Below, one piece after another: positions 9,550-16,867 of a DNA stretch of 64,000 bases (position 1 is its first letter; each line of letters opens with the position of its first letter). The DNA lies in NCBI RefSeq assembly GCF_014650055.1, contig NZ_BMUF01000001.1, forward strand, positions 372,001-436,000, given 5' to 3'. The notes under the pieces were generated by a model. It did not search any database and had not been told where the DNA came from. It worked only from the letters and a program-made list of their open reading frames with translations. This stretch comes from Streptomyces malachitofuscus. Lineage in GTDB: Bacteria; Actinomycetota; Actinomycetes; Streptomycetales; Streptomycetaceae. A program made the position numbers and the translations under genes.

Positions 9550-9645
9550 ACGGCAGATCACCGAAAGATCCGTGAAAGGTGTCACTGGCAGATTACAGGC
9601 GTGGAGGGAGCATGCCCTCCTTTACCTACTGGAGAGAGGACGCCT
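9550..9645 (+). promoter_or_regulatory. Putative promoter/leader of the RiPP precursor gene
   Basis: The 107 bp between the lipoprotein stop and the precursor start hold GGCAGAT twice (9552-9558, 9587-9593) and GAAAG twice exactly 11 bp apart (9563-9567, 9574-9578), followed by a TTACAG -10-like hexamer at 9593-9598. A 6-bp hairpin, GGAGGG/CCCTCC (9603-9608 with 9615-9620), lies in the leader just before the ribosome binding site GGAGAGAGGA (9631-9640). The 11-bp spacing is the kind SARP activators recognise, but the repeats are short and imperfect, so a SARP site here is only a suggestion. Confidence 0.35.
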
Positions 9646-9789
9646 GTGAATCAGGAGCAGGACATCGACCTCGAAGTCGAAGAAACCGAAGAGCTGGACA
9701 TGAACCCGCTGGGTATCCCGTGCAGCGGGTGCAGCATCGGAAACTGCAGCACCGTCCGGACCTGTGGTAAGCCGCCGAAGTGTGCCTGA
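9646..9789 (+). CDS. RiPP precursor peptide, five-cysteine core (YcaO/MNIO substrate)
   Basis: 47 residues from GTG at 9646; GGAGAGAGGA sits 5 bases upstream, so the in-frame GTG at 9601 is rejected. Residues 1-25 form an acidic leader rich in Glu/Asp (DLEVEETEELD) suitable for binding by RRE domains. The core begins near Cys26 and contains Cys at 26, 29, 34, 40 and 46, Ser at 27, 30 and 35, and Thr at 36 and 39. It ends in GKPPKCA, with Cys second from the end. CSGC, SIGNC and a Cys-rich tail are what azoline-forming YcaO systems use, while isolated Cys near Pro/Lys suits MNIO enzymes. There is no double-glycine leader end; the leader/core cut is unknown (after Gly23 or Pro25 are candidates). 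It stands first in a co-directional eight-gene cluster. Confidence 0.82.
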   Translation: MNQEQDIDLEVEETEELDMNPLGIPCSGCSIGNCSTVRTCGKPPKCA

Positions 9790-9820
9790 CCGCAGGTCCG
9801 AGGTCACGCTTCTGAGGTGA

Positions 9821-9886
9821 TGCGTCGGGGTCTTCTGCGGGGGTATCTCAGGGTATCGCCGATGGTGTGCGGAAGACCCCGGTGCA
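9821..9886 (+). promoter_or_regulatory. Long stem-loop between precursor and YcaO gene (attenuator or mRNA processing/stabilising hairpin)
   Basis: 9821-9835 pairs with 9872-9886 over 15 bp (two G-U pairs; the inner ten, CGGGGTCTTC/GAAGACCCCG, are perfect). Four more weaker pairs extend inward, leaving a loop of about 28 nt. No T-run follows. A hairpin placed after a RiPP precursor and before its enzymes usually lets the peptide be made in excess of the enzymes by partial termination or by protecting the 5' transcript. Confidence 0.6.
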
Positions 9887-9931
9887 TCGGATCGGCAAGC
9901 CGCAGAATCGACTCGAAAGGTCCGTCTTCCA

Positions 9932-11245
9932 ATGAGTGAGACAGCGTCCAGGGACATCACCGCGACGCTTGAGGCGCTACAGCGACTGGTTTCTCCCTAT
10001 GGGGTTGTTTCCCTTACGGAAGCAACCGAGATGCCCTTCGGGGACGGCCGAATACGTCGATGCCTGTCCAAGATCGGCACCAGTAGGCCGGGGATGGGTA
10101 TGAGCAAGGGCGACCACATCATTTGCGGTGGCGCCAGTCCGCGTTCGGCCGAGGCGGCCCGCCTGGTGGCCATCGCCGAAGGAGCCGAGCGGTACGCCGG
10201 CCGGGCACTGCTCCACGAGGAACGGGTGTGGGCCACGGCGGAAGAGCTGTCCGGGGAGTGTCTGGAACCGCACCGCTATCCTCGGTGCTCCGCGAAAGAA
10301 CTGGAACATGAGGACTGCCCTGTGGTCGCGTTCGACCCGGCGGCCCGGATTCGCTGGGTTCGGGGTATGGATCTTTTGGCGCGCAAGCCGATCTGGATAC
10401 CCGCCACCATGGCCAATTACGGTACGGAACGGGCGGCGACGGCCGAATACTTCACTTTCCCGATTTCCACGGGCTATGCCGTGCACACGGATCCGGTCGA
10501 GGCGGTCGTACGAGGTATCTTCGAAGTGGCCGAGCGGGACAGTATATCCGTGCTGTGGTTGCAAAAATTGCCGCTGCCCAGACTTTCGTCCCTTTTTTAC
10601 ACCGATGTGGTGACGGACCTTGTCGCCTGGTTCCGGCGCAGGTTCATGAACGTCCACCTGCTGGACGCGACCTCCGATCTCGGAATTCCCACGGTCTTCT
10701 GCGTAGTGGCGGCCGATCACGACCCACGTGCATGCAGATTCGTGTCGGCCGGCACCGGAAGGACGCTTTCCGAGGCCGCGGAGAAGGCGCTGATCGAAAC
10801 GTCGGACGGAGACGAACTGGTGTACAGCGGTGACCCGGCGGCGGAGTTCATCGAGGACGTGGGGGGCGAGATCGGCGAAACGAGCAAGTTCATGGCGATG
10901 GCGGAGAGGTCCCATGCCTTCGACTTTCTCCTGCACGAGGAGAACGGTGTCACCACGGAGGGGTGCCCCGCACTGCCCACGGACCCGGACGAAACGCTCG
11001 CCGTGCTGAGCGGGCGGTTCGCGGAGCTGGGGATGCAGGTCGCCGTGGCGGACCGTACGACCCAGGAGCTGGCCGAGGTGGGGCTCTTCGCCGCGAGCGT
11101 CGTGATCCCGGACCTGCAGCCCATGAGCACCCATCCACGGGCCCAGTTCAAAGGACATGACCGCCTGTACACCGCACCCGGCCGCATGGGCTACCGCACT
11201 CTCCGGGAGGAGGAACTCAACCCATGGCCTCAGCCCTTCGCCTGA
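9932..11245 (+). CDS. YcaO-domain azoline-forming cyclodehydratase
   Basis: 437 residues. YcaO enzymes use ATP to activate the peptide backbone and cyclise Cys/Ser/Thr to azolines. The two Glu-rich ATP/Mg motifs are visible: AIAEGAERYAGRAL near residue 80 and GIFEVAERDSISVLW near 195. The extreme C-terminus is NPWPQPFA, giving the PxPxP tail (431-435) that marks azoline-forming YcaOs and tunes their active site. No E1/ThiF domain is fused, so the separate ThiF-like proteins downstream should supply substrate binding. ATG at 9932 has AAAGG 11 bases upstream. Parts of the gene (for example 10540-10610) are noticeably more A+T-rich than the surrounding DNA, suggesting transfer. It overlaps the next gene by 22 bp. 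Confidence 0.93.
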   Translation: MSETASRDITATLEALQRLVSPYGVVSLTEATEMPFGDGRIRRCLSKIGTSRPGMGMSKGDHIICGGASPRSAEAARLVAIAEGAERYAGRALLHEERVWATAEELSGECLEPHRYPRCSAKELEHEDCPVVAFDPAARIRWVRGMDLLARKPIWIPATMANYGTERAATAEYFTFPISTGYAVHTDPVEAVVRGIFEVAERDSISVLWLQKLPLPRLSSLFYTDVVTDLVAWFRRRFMNVHLLDATSDLGIPTVFCVVAADHDPRACRFVSAGTGRTLSEAAEKALIETSDGDELVYSGDPAAEFIEDVGGEIGETSKFMAMAERSHAFDFLLHEENGVTTEGCPALPTDPDETLAVLSGRFAELGMQVAVADRTTQELAEVGLFAASVVIPDLQPMSTHPRAQFKGHDRLYTAPGRMGYRTLREEELNPWPQPFA

Positions 11246-11865
11246 AGACCGCCGCCCTGTTCTCCTCGGGGGAGTTCGGGGGCCAAGTGACCACCGTTCT
11301 CCAGCAGTGCCTCCCGGGCACCCGGATGAAGCACAGCACCGACGTGGAGCAGTCCTTCGACGAGCGCCCCGATGTGGTGGTGGCCGCCCTGTGGCGCGCC
11401 GACCACGTCATCGGTGAGCGGGCGGACCTCCGCGCACACGAGACAGGCGTGCCGTGGCTGCCGGTCGTCCTGGACCACAGCGTGCTGCGGATCGGTCCGT
11501 TCGTCTCACCGGGCAGCGGTCCGTGCTTCCGCTGCTTCGACCAGCGCCTCGTGCAACACGATCACCAGTGGGAGAGCACACGTGTGCTGCGCTCCGCCTA
11601 TGAACGCGACGCGACCGTGGGGCCCGACGGCTTCCTGCCGTCGCACGCCCGCCTGGCCGCGGGGACGGCGGCCGGGCTGCTGCGCAGGACCGCCGCGGGA
11701 GCCGACACGGCGGGCCAGGTGGTGACCATCCCCCTGTCCGGCCTGGCCGTGTCGCTCGACCGTGTGGTGGGGGTGCACGCCTGCGGTCGGTGCCGGCCGT
11801 CCCCACCCGTACGCGACCTCATGTCCCTCCTCAGACTCGGTGAAGCGGAGGAAGTCCGTGGTTGA
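11224..11865 (+). CDS. Ocin-ThiF-like azoline-biosynthesis partner protein
   Basis: 213 residues, ATG at 11224 inside the end of the YcaO gene, with a GGGAGGAGG ribosome site. The layout is that of the small ThiF-like proteins of thiazole/oxazole-modified microcin (TOMM) clusters: a Rossmann-like first half, then a GPCFRCF Cys pair (101, 104), and a second pair CGRC (187-190) near the end. Four Cys in two CxxC pairs are expected to bind structural zinc. I see no dinucleotide-binding glycine loop, so it is likely non-catalytic and serves as scaffold or leader carrier for YcaO. It is translationally coupled to both neighbours. Confidence 0.8.
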   Translation: MASALRLKTAALFSSGEFGGQVTTVLQQCLPGTRMKHSTDVEQSFDERPDVVVAALWRADHVIGERADLRAHETGVPWLPVVLDHSVLRIGPFVSPGSGPCFRCFDQRLVQHDHQWESTRVLRSAYERDATVGPDGFLPSHARLAAGTAAGLLRRTAAGADTAGQVVTIPLSGLAVSLDRVVGVHACGRCRPSPPVRDLMSLLRLGEAEEVRG

Positions 11866-13561
11866 CCAGGCTCCGACCGGAGATTCGACCGGATCCGTGA
11901 AGCTCGTGGCCGGACTGGCAGTGGCGGAAGCCGATGACGCCCTGGTCATCACGGGCACACCGCACCGCCAGATATTCCGTGGGAAAGCAGCGGTGAACGT
12001 GCTGCCCCGGCTGCTGCCCCTTCTCGACGGAACCAGGGACGAGTCACGGATCCGCCGGGATTCCGGCCTGTCGCACCAACAGCTGAAGAAGGTGCTGTCC
12101 CTCCTCGACCGGTGCGGCCTGCTCGACTGGTCCGTTCCTCGCTCCGATTCGCCTCCCCTCGCTCCGGCGGTCACCTCCTACTACGCCAGAGTCAAGGACT
12201 CGGTGGGCCATCGGAGCACGGCGGAGCTCACCCGCCACCTGGCGACGTGTCGGGTCGACGTCGTCGGGGACCCGGCCCTGGCCCTGCGACTCACCCGTGA
12301 CCTGAGGAGCAGCGGTGTCGGACAGGCCCGCTGCGTGGCCGAGGCGCCGGACGGTCATCGAGCCGCCCTCACGACCGCGCGGACCGACCTGGTGGTGTCC
12401 GTGAGCGGCCTCGGCCCGTCGGACTCCACGCACGACGCCGTACGCGAGGCGGGTGCTCTGGGCATACCCGTACTGCCCGTACGTCTCGGCGACACCCACC
12501 TGGAGATCGGACCGTATCTGCTGCCGGGTTTCAGCACCTGCGTGTCCTGTCTGGAACGCGGACGCCGTGAGGCGGGCTGGGAGACCGCCGCCGGTGCGAC
12601 AGCCGCCCCGCACGCCCTGCATCTCGCCGCCGGCATGGCCTCCAGCGAGGTGATCTCCCTGCTCATCGGTTCCGCCGGGATGAAGCTCGTGCAGCGCACC
12701 GTGCGGTGGTCGCTGGAGGACTTCGCCGTGGAGCGCTGTGTCCCTGTCCCCCGTCCCGGCTGTCCCACCTGCGGGACATCTGCCGGCGACGACAGCGGCG
12801 CGGCCGACCGCACGACGGTGGAGCAGTACGAATGGTCCCTCCAGTTGCCGCCGGTGTTCCTGGTCGCCCGGGAAGGCGGCAAACGGGCCTTGGAGCGTGC
12901 CGACAGCCTGCAGGCTGAACGACCGCGCTTTTCCAGTCATCCCCGACAGCGTCTGCCGGACGCCGGACCGCCCGTCCACGGCACGTTCGGCCAGGTGGAG
13001 TCCCTGCCCCCGACAGCCCTGAGCGAGGAGCACCTCGGCGAGCTGCTTCGCCGCACGGCGGGACTGCGCCGGGGGCCGGAGGATCTGCCTCTGCAGAGGT
13101 GGGCGCCCACCGGCGGCAACCTCGCCTCCGTCGAGCTCTACCTCGCCATGGACCAGGGATGGGACGGCCTGCCGGGCACTCTCTTCCGGTACGACGACCT
13201 CGAGCACGCGCTGATGGCGGTACGCCCGGACTCCGTCGCCGTGGAGGAACTGCTGGCCGGCACCGACCTCGCCGGCAAGGGGCCGTACCCGGCCGTCGTC
13301 GTGATGGTGGGCGCGCTGGCCCGGGTCACCGCCAAGTACGAGCAGCACGCCCACCGGCTGGTGCATCTGGACGCGGGCTGCGCGACGGCCCAACTCGGCG
13401 CGGTGGCCGCCGGATACGGACTCGACGTCTGCCTGGCCCGGAGCTGGGACGGCACCGTGGCGGGGACGCTCTGTCTGAACGAGGACGAACAACTGGTCAC
13501 GGTGGTCGCCGGGATACGCCGGAAGGATGCGAAGGAGAGGCCTCGTGCCACTGATACCTGA
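11858..13561 (+). CDS. E1-like/RRE protein fused to SagB-type dehydrogenase domain
   Basis: 567 residues from GTG at 11858, behind AGCGGAGGAAG; the open frame starts earlier but without a site. Residues ~10-90 are a winged-helix RiPP recognition element (LLPLLDGTRDESRIRRDSGL and following). Residues ~120-310 are an E1/ThiF-like Rossmann domain with zinc pairs CVSC (~228) and CPTCG (~301). Residues ~380-567 are a SagB/nitroreductase-like domain (RWAPTGGNLASVELYLAM, GTLFRYDDLEHAL, KYEQHAHRLVHLDAG). FMN enzymes of this type oxidise azolines to azoles. The usual N-terminal RRSxRxF flavin-phosphate motif is not evident here; it appears in the next gene. The protein overlaps both neighbours by a few bases. 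Confidence 0.85.
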   Translation: MVDQAPTGDSTGSVKLVAGLAVAEADDALVITGTPHRQIFRGKAAVNVLPRLLPLLDGTRDESRIRRDSGLSHQQLKKVLSLLDRCGLLDWSVPRSDSPPLAPAVTSYYARVKDSVGHRSTAELTRHLATCRVDVVGDPALALRLTRDLRSSGVGQARCVAEAPDGHRAALTTARTDLVVSVSGLGPSDSTHDAVREAGALGIPVLPVRLGDTHLEIGPYLLPGFSTCVSCLERGRREAGWETAAGATAAPHALHLAAGMASSEVISLLIGSAGMKLVQRTVRWSLEDFAVERCVPVPRPGCPTCGTSAGDDSGAADRTTVEQYEWSLQLPPVFLVAREGGKRALERADSLQAERPRFSSHPRQRLPDAGPPVHGTFGQVESLPPTALSEEHLGELLRRTAGLRRGPEDLPLQRWAPTGGNLASVELYLAMDQGWDGLPGTLFRYDDLEHALMAVRPDSVAVEELLAGTDLAGKGPYPAVVVMVGALARVTAKYEQHAHRLVHLDAGCATAQLGAVAAGYGLDVCLARSWDGTVAGTLCLNEDEQLVTVVAGIRRKDAKERPRATDT

Positions 13562-14228
13562 GGGCGAACTGCAGAAGCGTATGAACGCCCTGGTGAGGAC
13601 CAGGTCACCCCTCACCCCCGCGCCGCCGGCCGCGCGGCCCCGGTCCTCCGCGGAGCCTCGACGCCCCCGCACGGGAGACCGGTCCCTCGAGGAGGTACTG
13701 CAACGGCGTCGCTCCGTCCGTGAGTTCTGCCCTGAACCAATCCCCTGGAACGCGGTGTCGGACGTCCTCCGACAGGCGGAACGGGCCTTCGCCGGAACGT
13801 GGCCCGGGACGAACGGACCCCCTCTCCATCCGCTGATGCCCATGCTGGGACTGCGGCGCGTGCGGGGAGTGCGATACGGCCTTTACAGGATGCCGGTCCT
13901 GGAGAACGCTCCCGCGTCGCGGCACGTGGCCGAGATCCCGTCCGAGGTGACACACAACTACGCCGACGCGCCCGTCCTCGTCTTCATCGGAGGCCCGGTC
14001 GCCGCCGTGACCGGCAGCTCCTACGGAGAGCTGCTGACCCGGGCCGCGGCATACGGACACTCGGTCTGGCTCGCGGCCAGGAGCTCCGGGCTCGAGTGCT
14101 CCGTGTTCGCGTTGCCCAACTTCCGCGTCACCGAGGCGATGCGCCACCAGGACGCCGTAATGAGACACGTGTTCACCGTCGCCGTGGGCCGGCCGATGGG
14201 TGACCCGTCGTCCACGGACACGTCATGA
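13545..14228 (+). CDS. Second nitroreductase-like (azoline dehydrogenase) protein
   Basis: 227 residues from GTG at 13545, with AAGGAGAG 6-8 bases upstream. Residues ~48-70 contain EEVLQRRRSVREF, the FMN-phosphate binding Arg/Ser motif of nitroreductases. Later stretches (VRGVRYGLYRMPVLE, HNYADAPVLVFIGG, GHSVWLAARSSGLECSVF) follow the SagB-like fold. It is shorter than typical SagB proteins and lacks a clear PSGG loop, so it may pair with the dehydrogenase domain of the preceding fusion protein: flavin sites in this family lie at dimer interfaces. The alternative is an independent oxidase for another step. It overlaps the preceding gene by 17 bp and the following one by 4. Confidence 0.8.
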   Translation: MPLIPEGELQKRMNALVRTRSPLTPAPPAARPRSSAEPRRPRTGDRSLEEVLQRRRSVREFCPEPIPWNAVSDVLRQAERAFAGTWPGTNGPPLHPLMPMLGLRRVRGVRYGLYRMPVLENAPASRHVAEIPSEVTHNYADAPVLVFIGGPVAAVTGSSYGELLTRAAAYGHSVWLAARSSGLECSVFALPNFRVTEAMRHQDAVMRHVFTVAVGRPMGDPSSTDTS

Positions 14229-16006
14229 GGGCCGGGCCGGGCCCGGACAGGGACATCGCGGACCAGGCCCCGGGTGGGGTCACGACGTGGGACACCGTCC
14301 GCTTCACGCTCGGCTGCCTGCGACCGTACCGCGGTCGTACGGCCCTCACCGTGCTGGTGGTCGGGGCGCGCGTTCTCCTGGGTGTCGTCAGTCCGCTGGC
14401 CATGCTGGTGCTGCTGGACGAGGCACTGCCCGAACGCGACACCGAACTCCTGGTGCTGGTCTGCACAGGCATCTTCGCCGCGGGCGGCCTCAGCAGTGCC
14501 CTCTATGTCGCCGAGACGACGCTCACCAGCTGGATCAGCCAGCGGCTGGTCGCGGACCTGCGGGTGCGGGTCTTCGACAACGCGCACGCCCAGCCCTTGC
14601 AGTTCTTCGCCGCTCACAGCGCCAGCGAACTGCAGGCCCGGCTGGTCAGCGATGTGAACGGCATCGACAGGTTTCTCAGCCAGACCATGCGCTCCGCCCT
14701 GGCCGCGGCCGCCAATGCCGTCACGGCGGCCCTGGCCATGGCCTTCCTGTCCTGGCAGCTCGCGCTCGCCTCACTGTTGTTGACGGCACTCCTGTCCCAC
14801 CTGAACAACCGTCTGGCCCAAGTGCGCCGAGAGCTTGCCGGTGAGCGGCAGCGCCACATCACCACGATGATCCGCAAGGTCTCCGACACGTTGTCCTTGC
14901 AGGGCGTCGTCCTCGGACGCACCCTGGGGCGCACGACGCGCCAGCGTGACGAGTTCACCCACGTGTGCGAGTCGATCCGTGACACGACGGTCCGGCAGCG
15001 GGTGGTGGGCGCACGCGCCCTGGTGCTCATCGGCTTCTGCTTCGCGGCCTTTCCGCCCGCCATCTACATCACGTGTGGCGTCTTCCTCCCCGAGCTGACC
15101 GTAGGCACCGTTGTGGCGCTCGTGCTGCTGCAGATGCGGTTGTCGGATCCCCTGCAGACGCTGCTGTCGTTCAGCGCCCAGATCCAGGCGTCGGTGGCGA
15201 CGTTCGAGCGGGTCATGCAGTACACGTCGATGAGCGCACCCGCCCTGCGGCCGGTCGTCAAGCGCACGGGAGAGGCGGTGAAGGTCGCAGCGGCGGGCGT
15301 CTCGTACCAGTACGCCGGAGCGAGCCGTCCGGCCCTGCGGGATGTCGACATGGAGCTGCACCACGGCGTGATGAATGTCGTTCTGGGGGCCACAGGTTCG
15401 GGAAAGAGCACACTGAGCCTCCTTCTGGCCGGGCTGATCGAGCCGCAACGGGGCCGCATCACGCTCGACGGCGTCCCCGCGGACGCGGACCTGCTGCGCG
15501 CACGGGTCACGTTGGTGCCCCAGGACATCGGCTTCCACAATGCCTCCCTCCGGGACAACCTGAGTTACGCCCGCGACGGAGCAACCGAGGTCGAGATGCG
15601 ACAGGCGCTCCGCGCGGCCTGCCTCGGCGATCTGCCGGCGAAGCTGCCCCGGGGGCTGGACACCCCAGTGGGGGAAGGCGGCCACTTGCTGTCCGGGGGA
15701 GAGCGGCAGCGGCTGGCCATCGCGCGAGCCCTGCTGGCCAGGGGAACGCTGCTGATCTTCGACGAGGCCACGAGCGCGCTGGACGGCGCCACCGCCCAGG
15801 CGGTGCACAACGCGCTGCGATCGGCCTGCTCGGCCCGCACCGTACTGATGATCTGCCATCGGATTCCGCGTCTGTCGGCCAACGACCGGGTGTTCGTCCT
15901 GGACCGGGGAACGATGGCCGAAGCCGGGACGCATGCCCGCCTGCGGTCCGCCGGCGGGGAGTACGCCAAGCTGCTCGCCGCCCAGAACGTCCTACAGCCC
16001 AGCTAG
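14225..16006 (+). CDS. ABC exporter (fused permease and ATPase), probable RiPP exporter
   Basis: 593 residues, ATGA overlap with the preceding gene. The first ~330 residues form a type-1 exporter membrane domain with about six hydrophobic segments. The ATPase carries Walker A GATGSGKST near 389, the LLSGGERQRLAIARALL signature near 489, and LLIFDEATSALD (Walker B/D-loop) near 511. There is no N-terminal C39 peptidase domain, so it cannot remove the leader itself. In this position it most likely exports the finished peptide and may also give self-resistance. MsbA-like lipid or drug export is the alternative, but the coupling to the modification genes favours the peptide. Confidence 0.9.
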   Translation: MRAGPGPDRDIADQAPGGVTTWDTVRFTLGCLRPYRGRTALTVLVVGARVLLGVVSPLAMLVLLDEALPERDTELLVLVCTGIFAAGGLSSALYVAETTLTSWISQRLVADLRVRVFDNAHAQPLQFFAAHSASELQARLVSDVNGIDRFLSQTMRSALAAAANAVTAALAMAFLSWQLALASLLLTALLSHLNNRLAQVRRELAGERQRHITTMIRKVSDTLSLQGVVLGRTLGRTTRQRDEFTHVCESIRDTTVRQRVVGARALVLIGFCFAAFPPAIYITCGVFLPELTVGTVVALVLLQMRLSDPLQTLLSFSAQIQASVATFERVMQYTSMSAPALRPVVKRTGEAVKVAAAGVSYQYAGASRPALRDVDMELHHGVMNVVLGATGSGKSTLSLLLAGLIEPQRGRITLDGVPADADLLRARVTLVPQDIGFHNASLRDNLSYARDGATEVEMRQALRAACLGDLPAKLPRGLDTPVGEGGHLLSGGERQRLAIARALLARGTLLIFDEATSALDGATAQAVHNALRSACSARTVLMICHRIPRLSANDRVFVLDRGTMAEAGTHARLRSAGGEYAKLLAAQNVLQPS

Positions 16007-16024
16007 ACCCAGAAGGAGAAGGCG

Positions 16025-16867
16025 ATGAACCCCGGCCGAGTGCTGCCGAACCTGGGGGTGGGTCTCGGGTACCGCGCGCCGCTGCACGACGGGATCCTGG
16101 AGCACCACAGGGAGATCGACTGGCTCGAGATCATCACGGACGACTACCTCCACGACCCCGGCACGTGGGACCTGCTGCGGACGCTGCGGGACAGGTTTCC
16201 GCTCGTCCCGCATGGTCTGGAGATGTCGGTCGGCTCGCGGGACCCCCTCGACGAGGACTACGTGCGCGCTGTCGCCGCCGTAGCCGATGCCGTCGACGCT
16301 CCCTGGGTGAGCGACCACCTCTGCTTCACCCGCGACCAGGGCATCGAACTGGGCAACCTGACGCCCGTGCACCGGACGGCCGCCCACGCGCGGTACATCG
16401 CGGCGAAGGCGCAGAAAGCGCAGGACCTGCTCGGTCGCAGGTTCCTGCTGGAGAACATCGCCTACTACGTGGATCTGCCCGGGGAGCTGAGCGAGGCGGA
16501 GATGATCTCAGAGGTGATGCGGCACTGTGACTGCGGGATCCTCCTCGATCTGAACAATGTGGCGGTCAACGCCGCCAACCACGGCTTCGACCCGTTCCGT
16601 TTCCTGGATTCCCTTCCTCTCGAACGGGTGGAGCAGGTCCACCTGGCGGGCAACGCACCGGATCAGGTTCAGGAAGGATTCCGGTTCGACGCCCACGATG
16701 ACGAGGTGAGTGACGAGGTCATGGAGCTCTTGGCCCATCTGCTGGAACGGCAGGAGGTCAAAGGCATCCTTGTGGAAAGGGATGAGCGCTTCCCCGAGGA
16801 CTTCGGGGAGATGCTGACCGACCTGCGCCGGGCACGCGCGATCACGGCGCGCGAGGGAGTGCGGTGA
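16025..16867 (+). CDS. DUF692 multinuclear non-haem iron-dependent oxidase (MNIO)
   Basis: 280 residues, ATG at 16025 with GAAGGAGAAGG upstream. The family (MbnB, TglH, ChrH, BufB) is a TIM-barrel that binds two or three irons and oxidises Cys and other residues of RiPP precursors, for example to oxazolone-thioamides or 5-thiooxazoles. Family motifs seen: NLGVGLGYR at the start, WLEIITDDY (~33-41), HGLEMSVG (~63), SDHLCF (~96), LLENIAYY (~141), LLDLNNVAVN (~172), VHLAGN (~205) and DAHDDEVSDEV (~222). The His, Asp and Glu residues in these are the expected metal ligands. It sits 18 bp after the exporter gene and is coupled by GTGA to its partner. Confidence 0.92.
   Translation: MNPGRVLPNLGVGLGYRAPLHDGILEHHREIDWLEIITDDYLHDPGTWDLLRTLRDRFPLVPHGLEMSVGSRDPLDEDYVRAVAAVADAVDAPWVSDHLCFTRDQGIELGNLTPVHRTAAHARYIAAKAQKAQDLLGRRFLLENIAYYVDLPGELSEAEMISEVMRHCDCGILLDLNNVAVNAANHGFDPFRFLDSLPLERVEQVHLAGNAPDQVQEGFRFDAHDDEVSDEVMELLAHLLERQEVKGILVERDERFPEDFGEMLTDLRRARAITAREGVR

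Noticed and set aside
9601..9645. Earlier in-frame GTG for the RiPP precursor
   Set aside because: It lies within a hairpin without a ribosome site, while GTG at 9646 has GGAGAGAGGA at ideal spacing.
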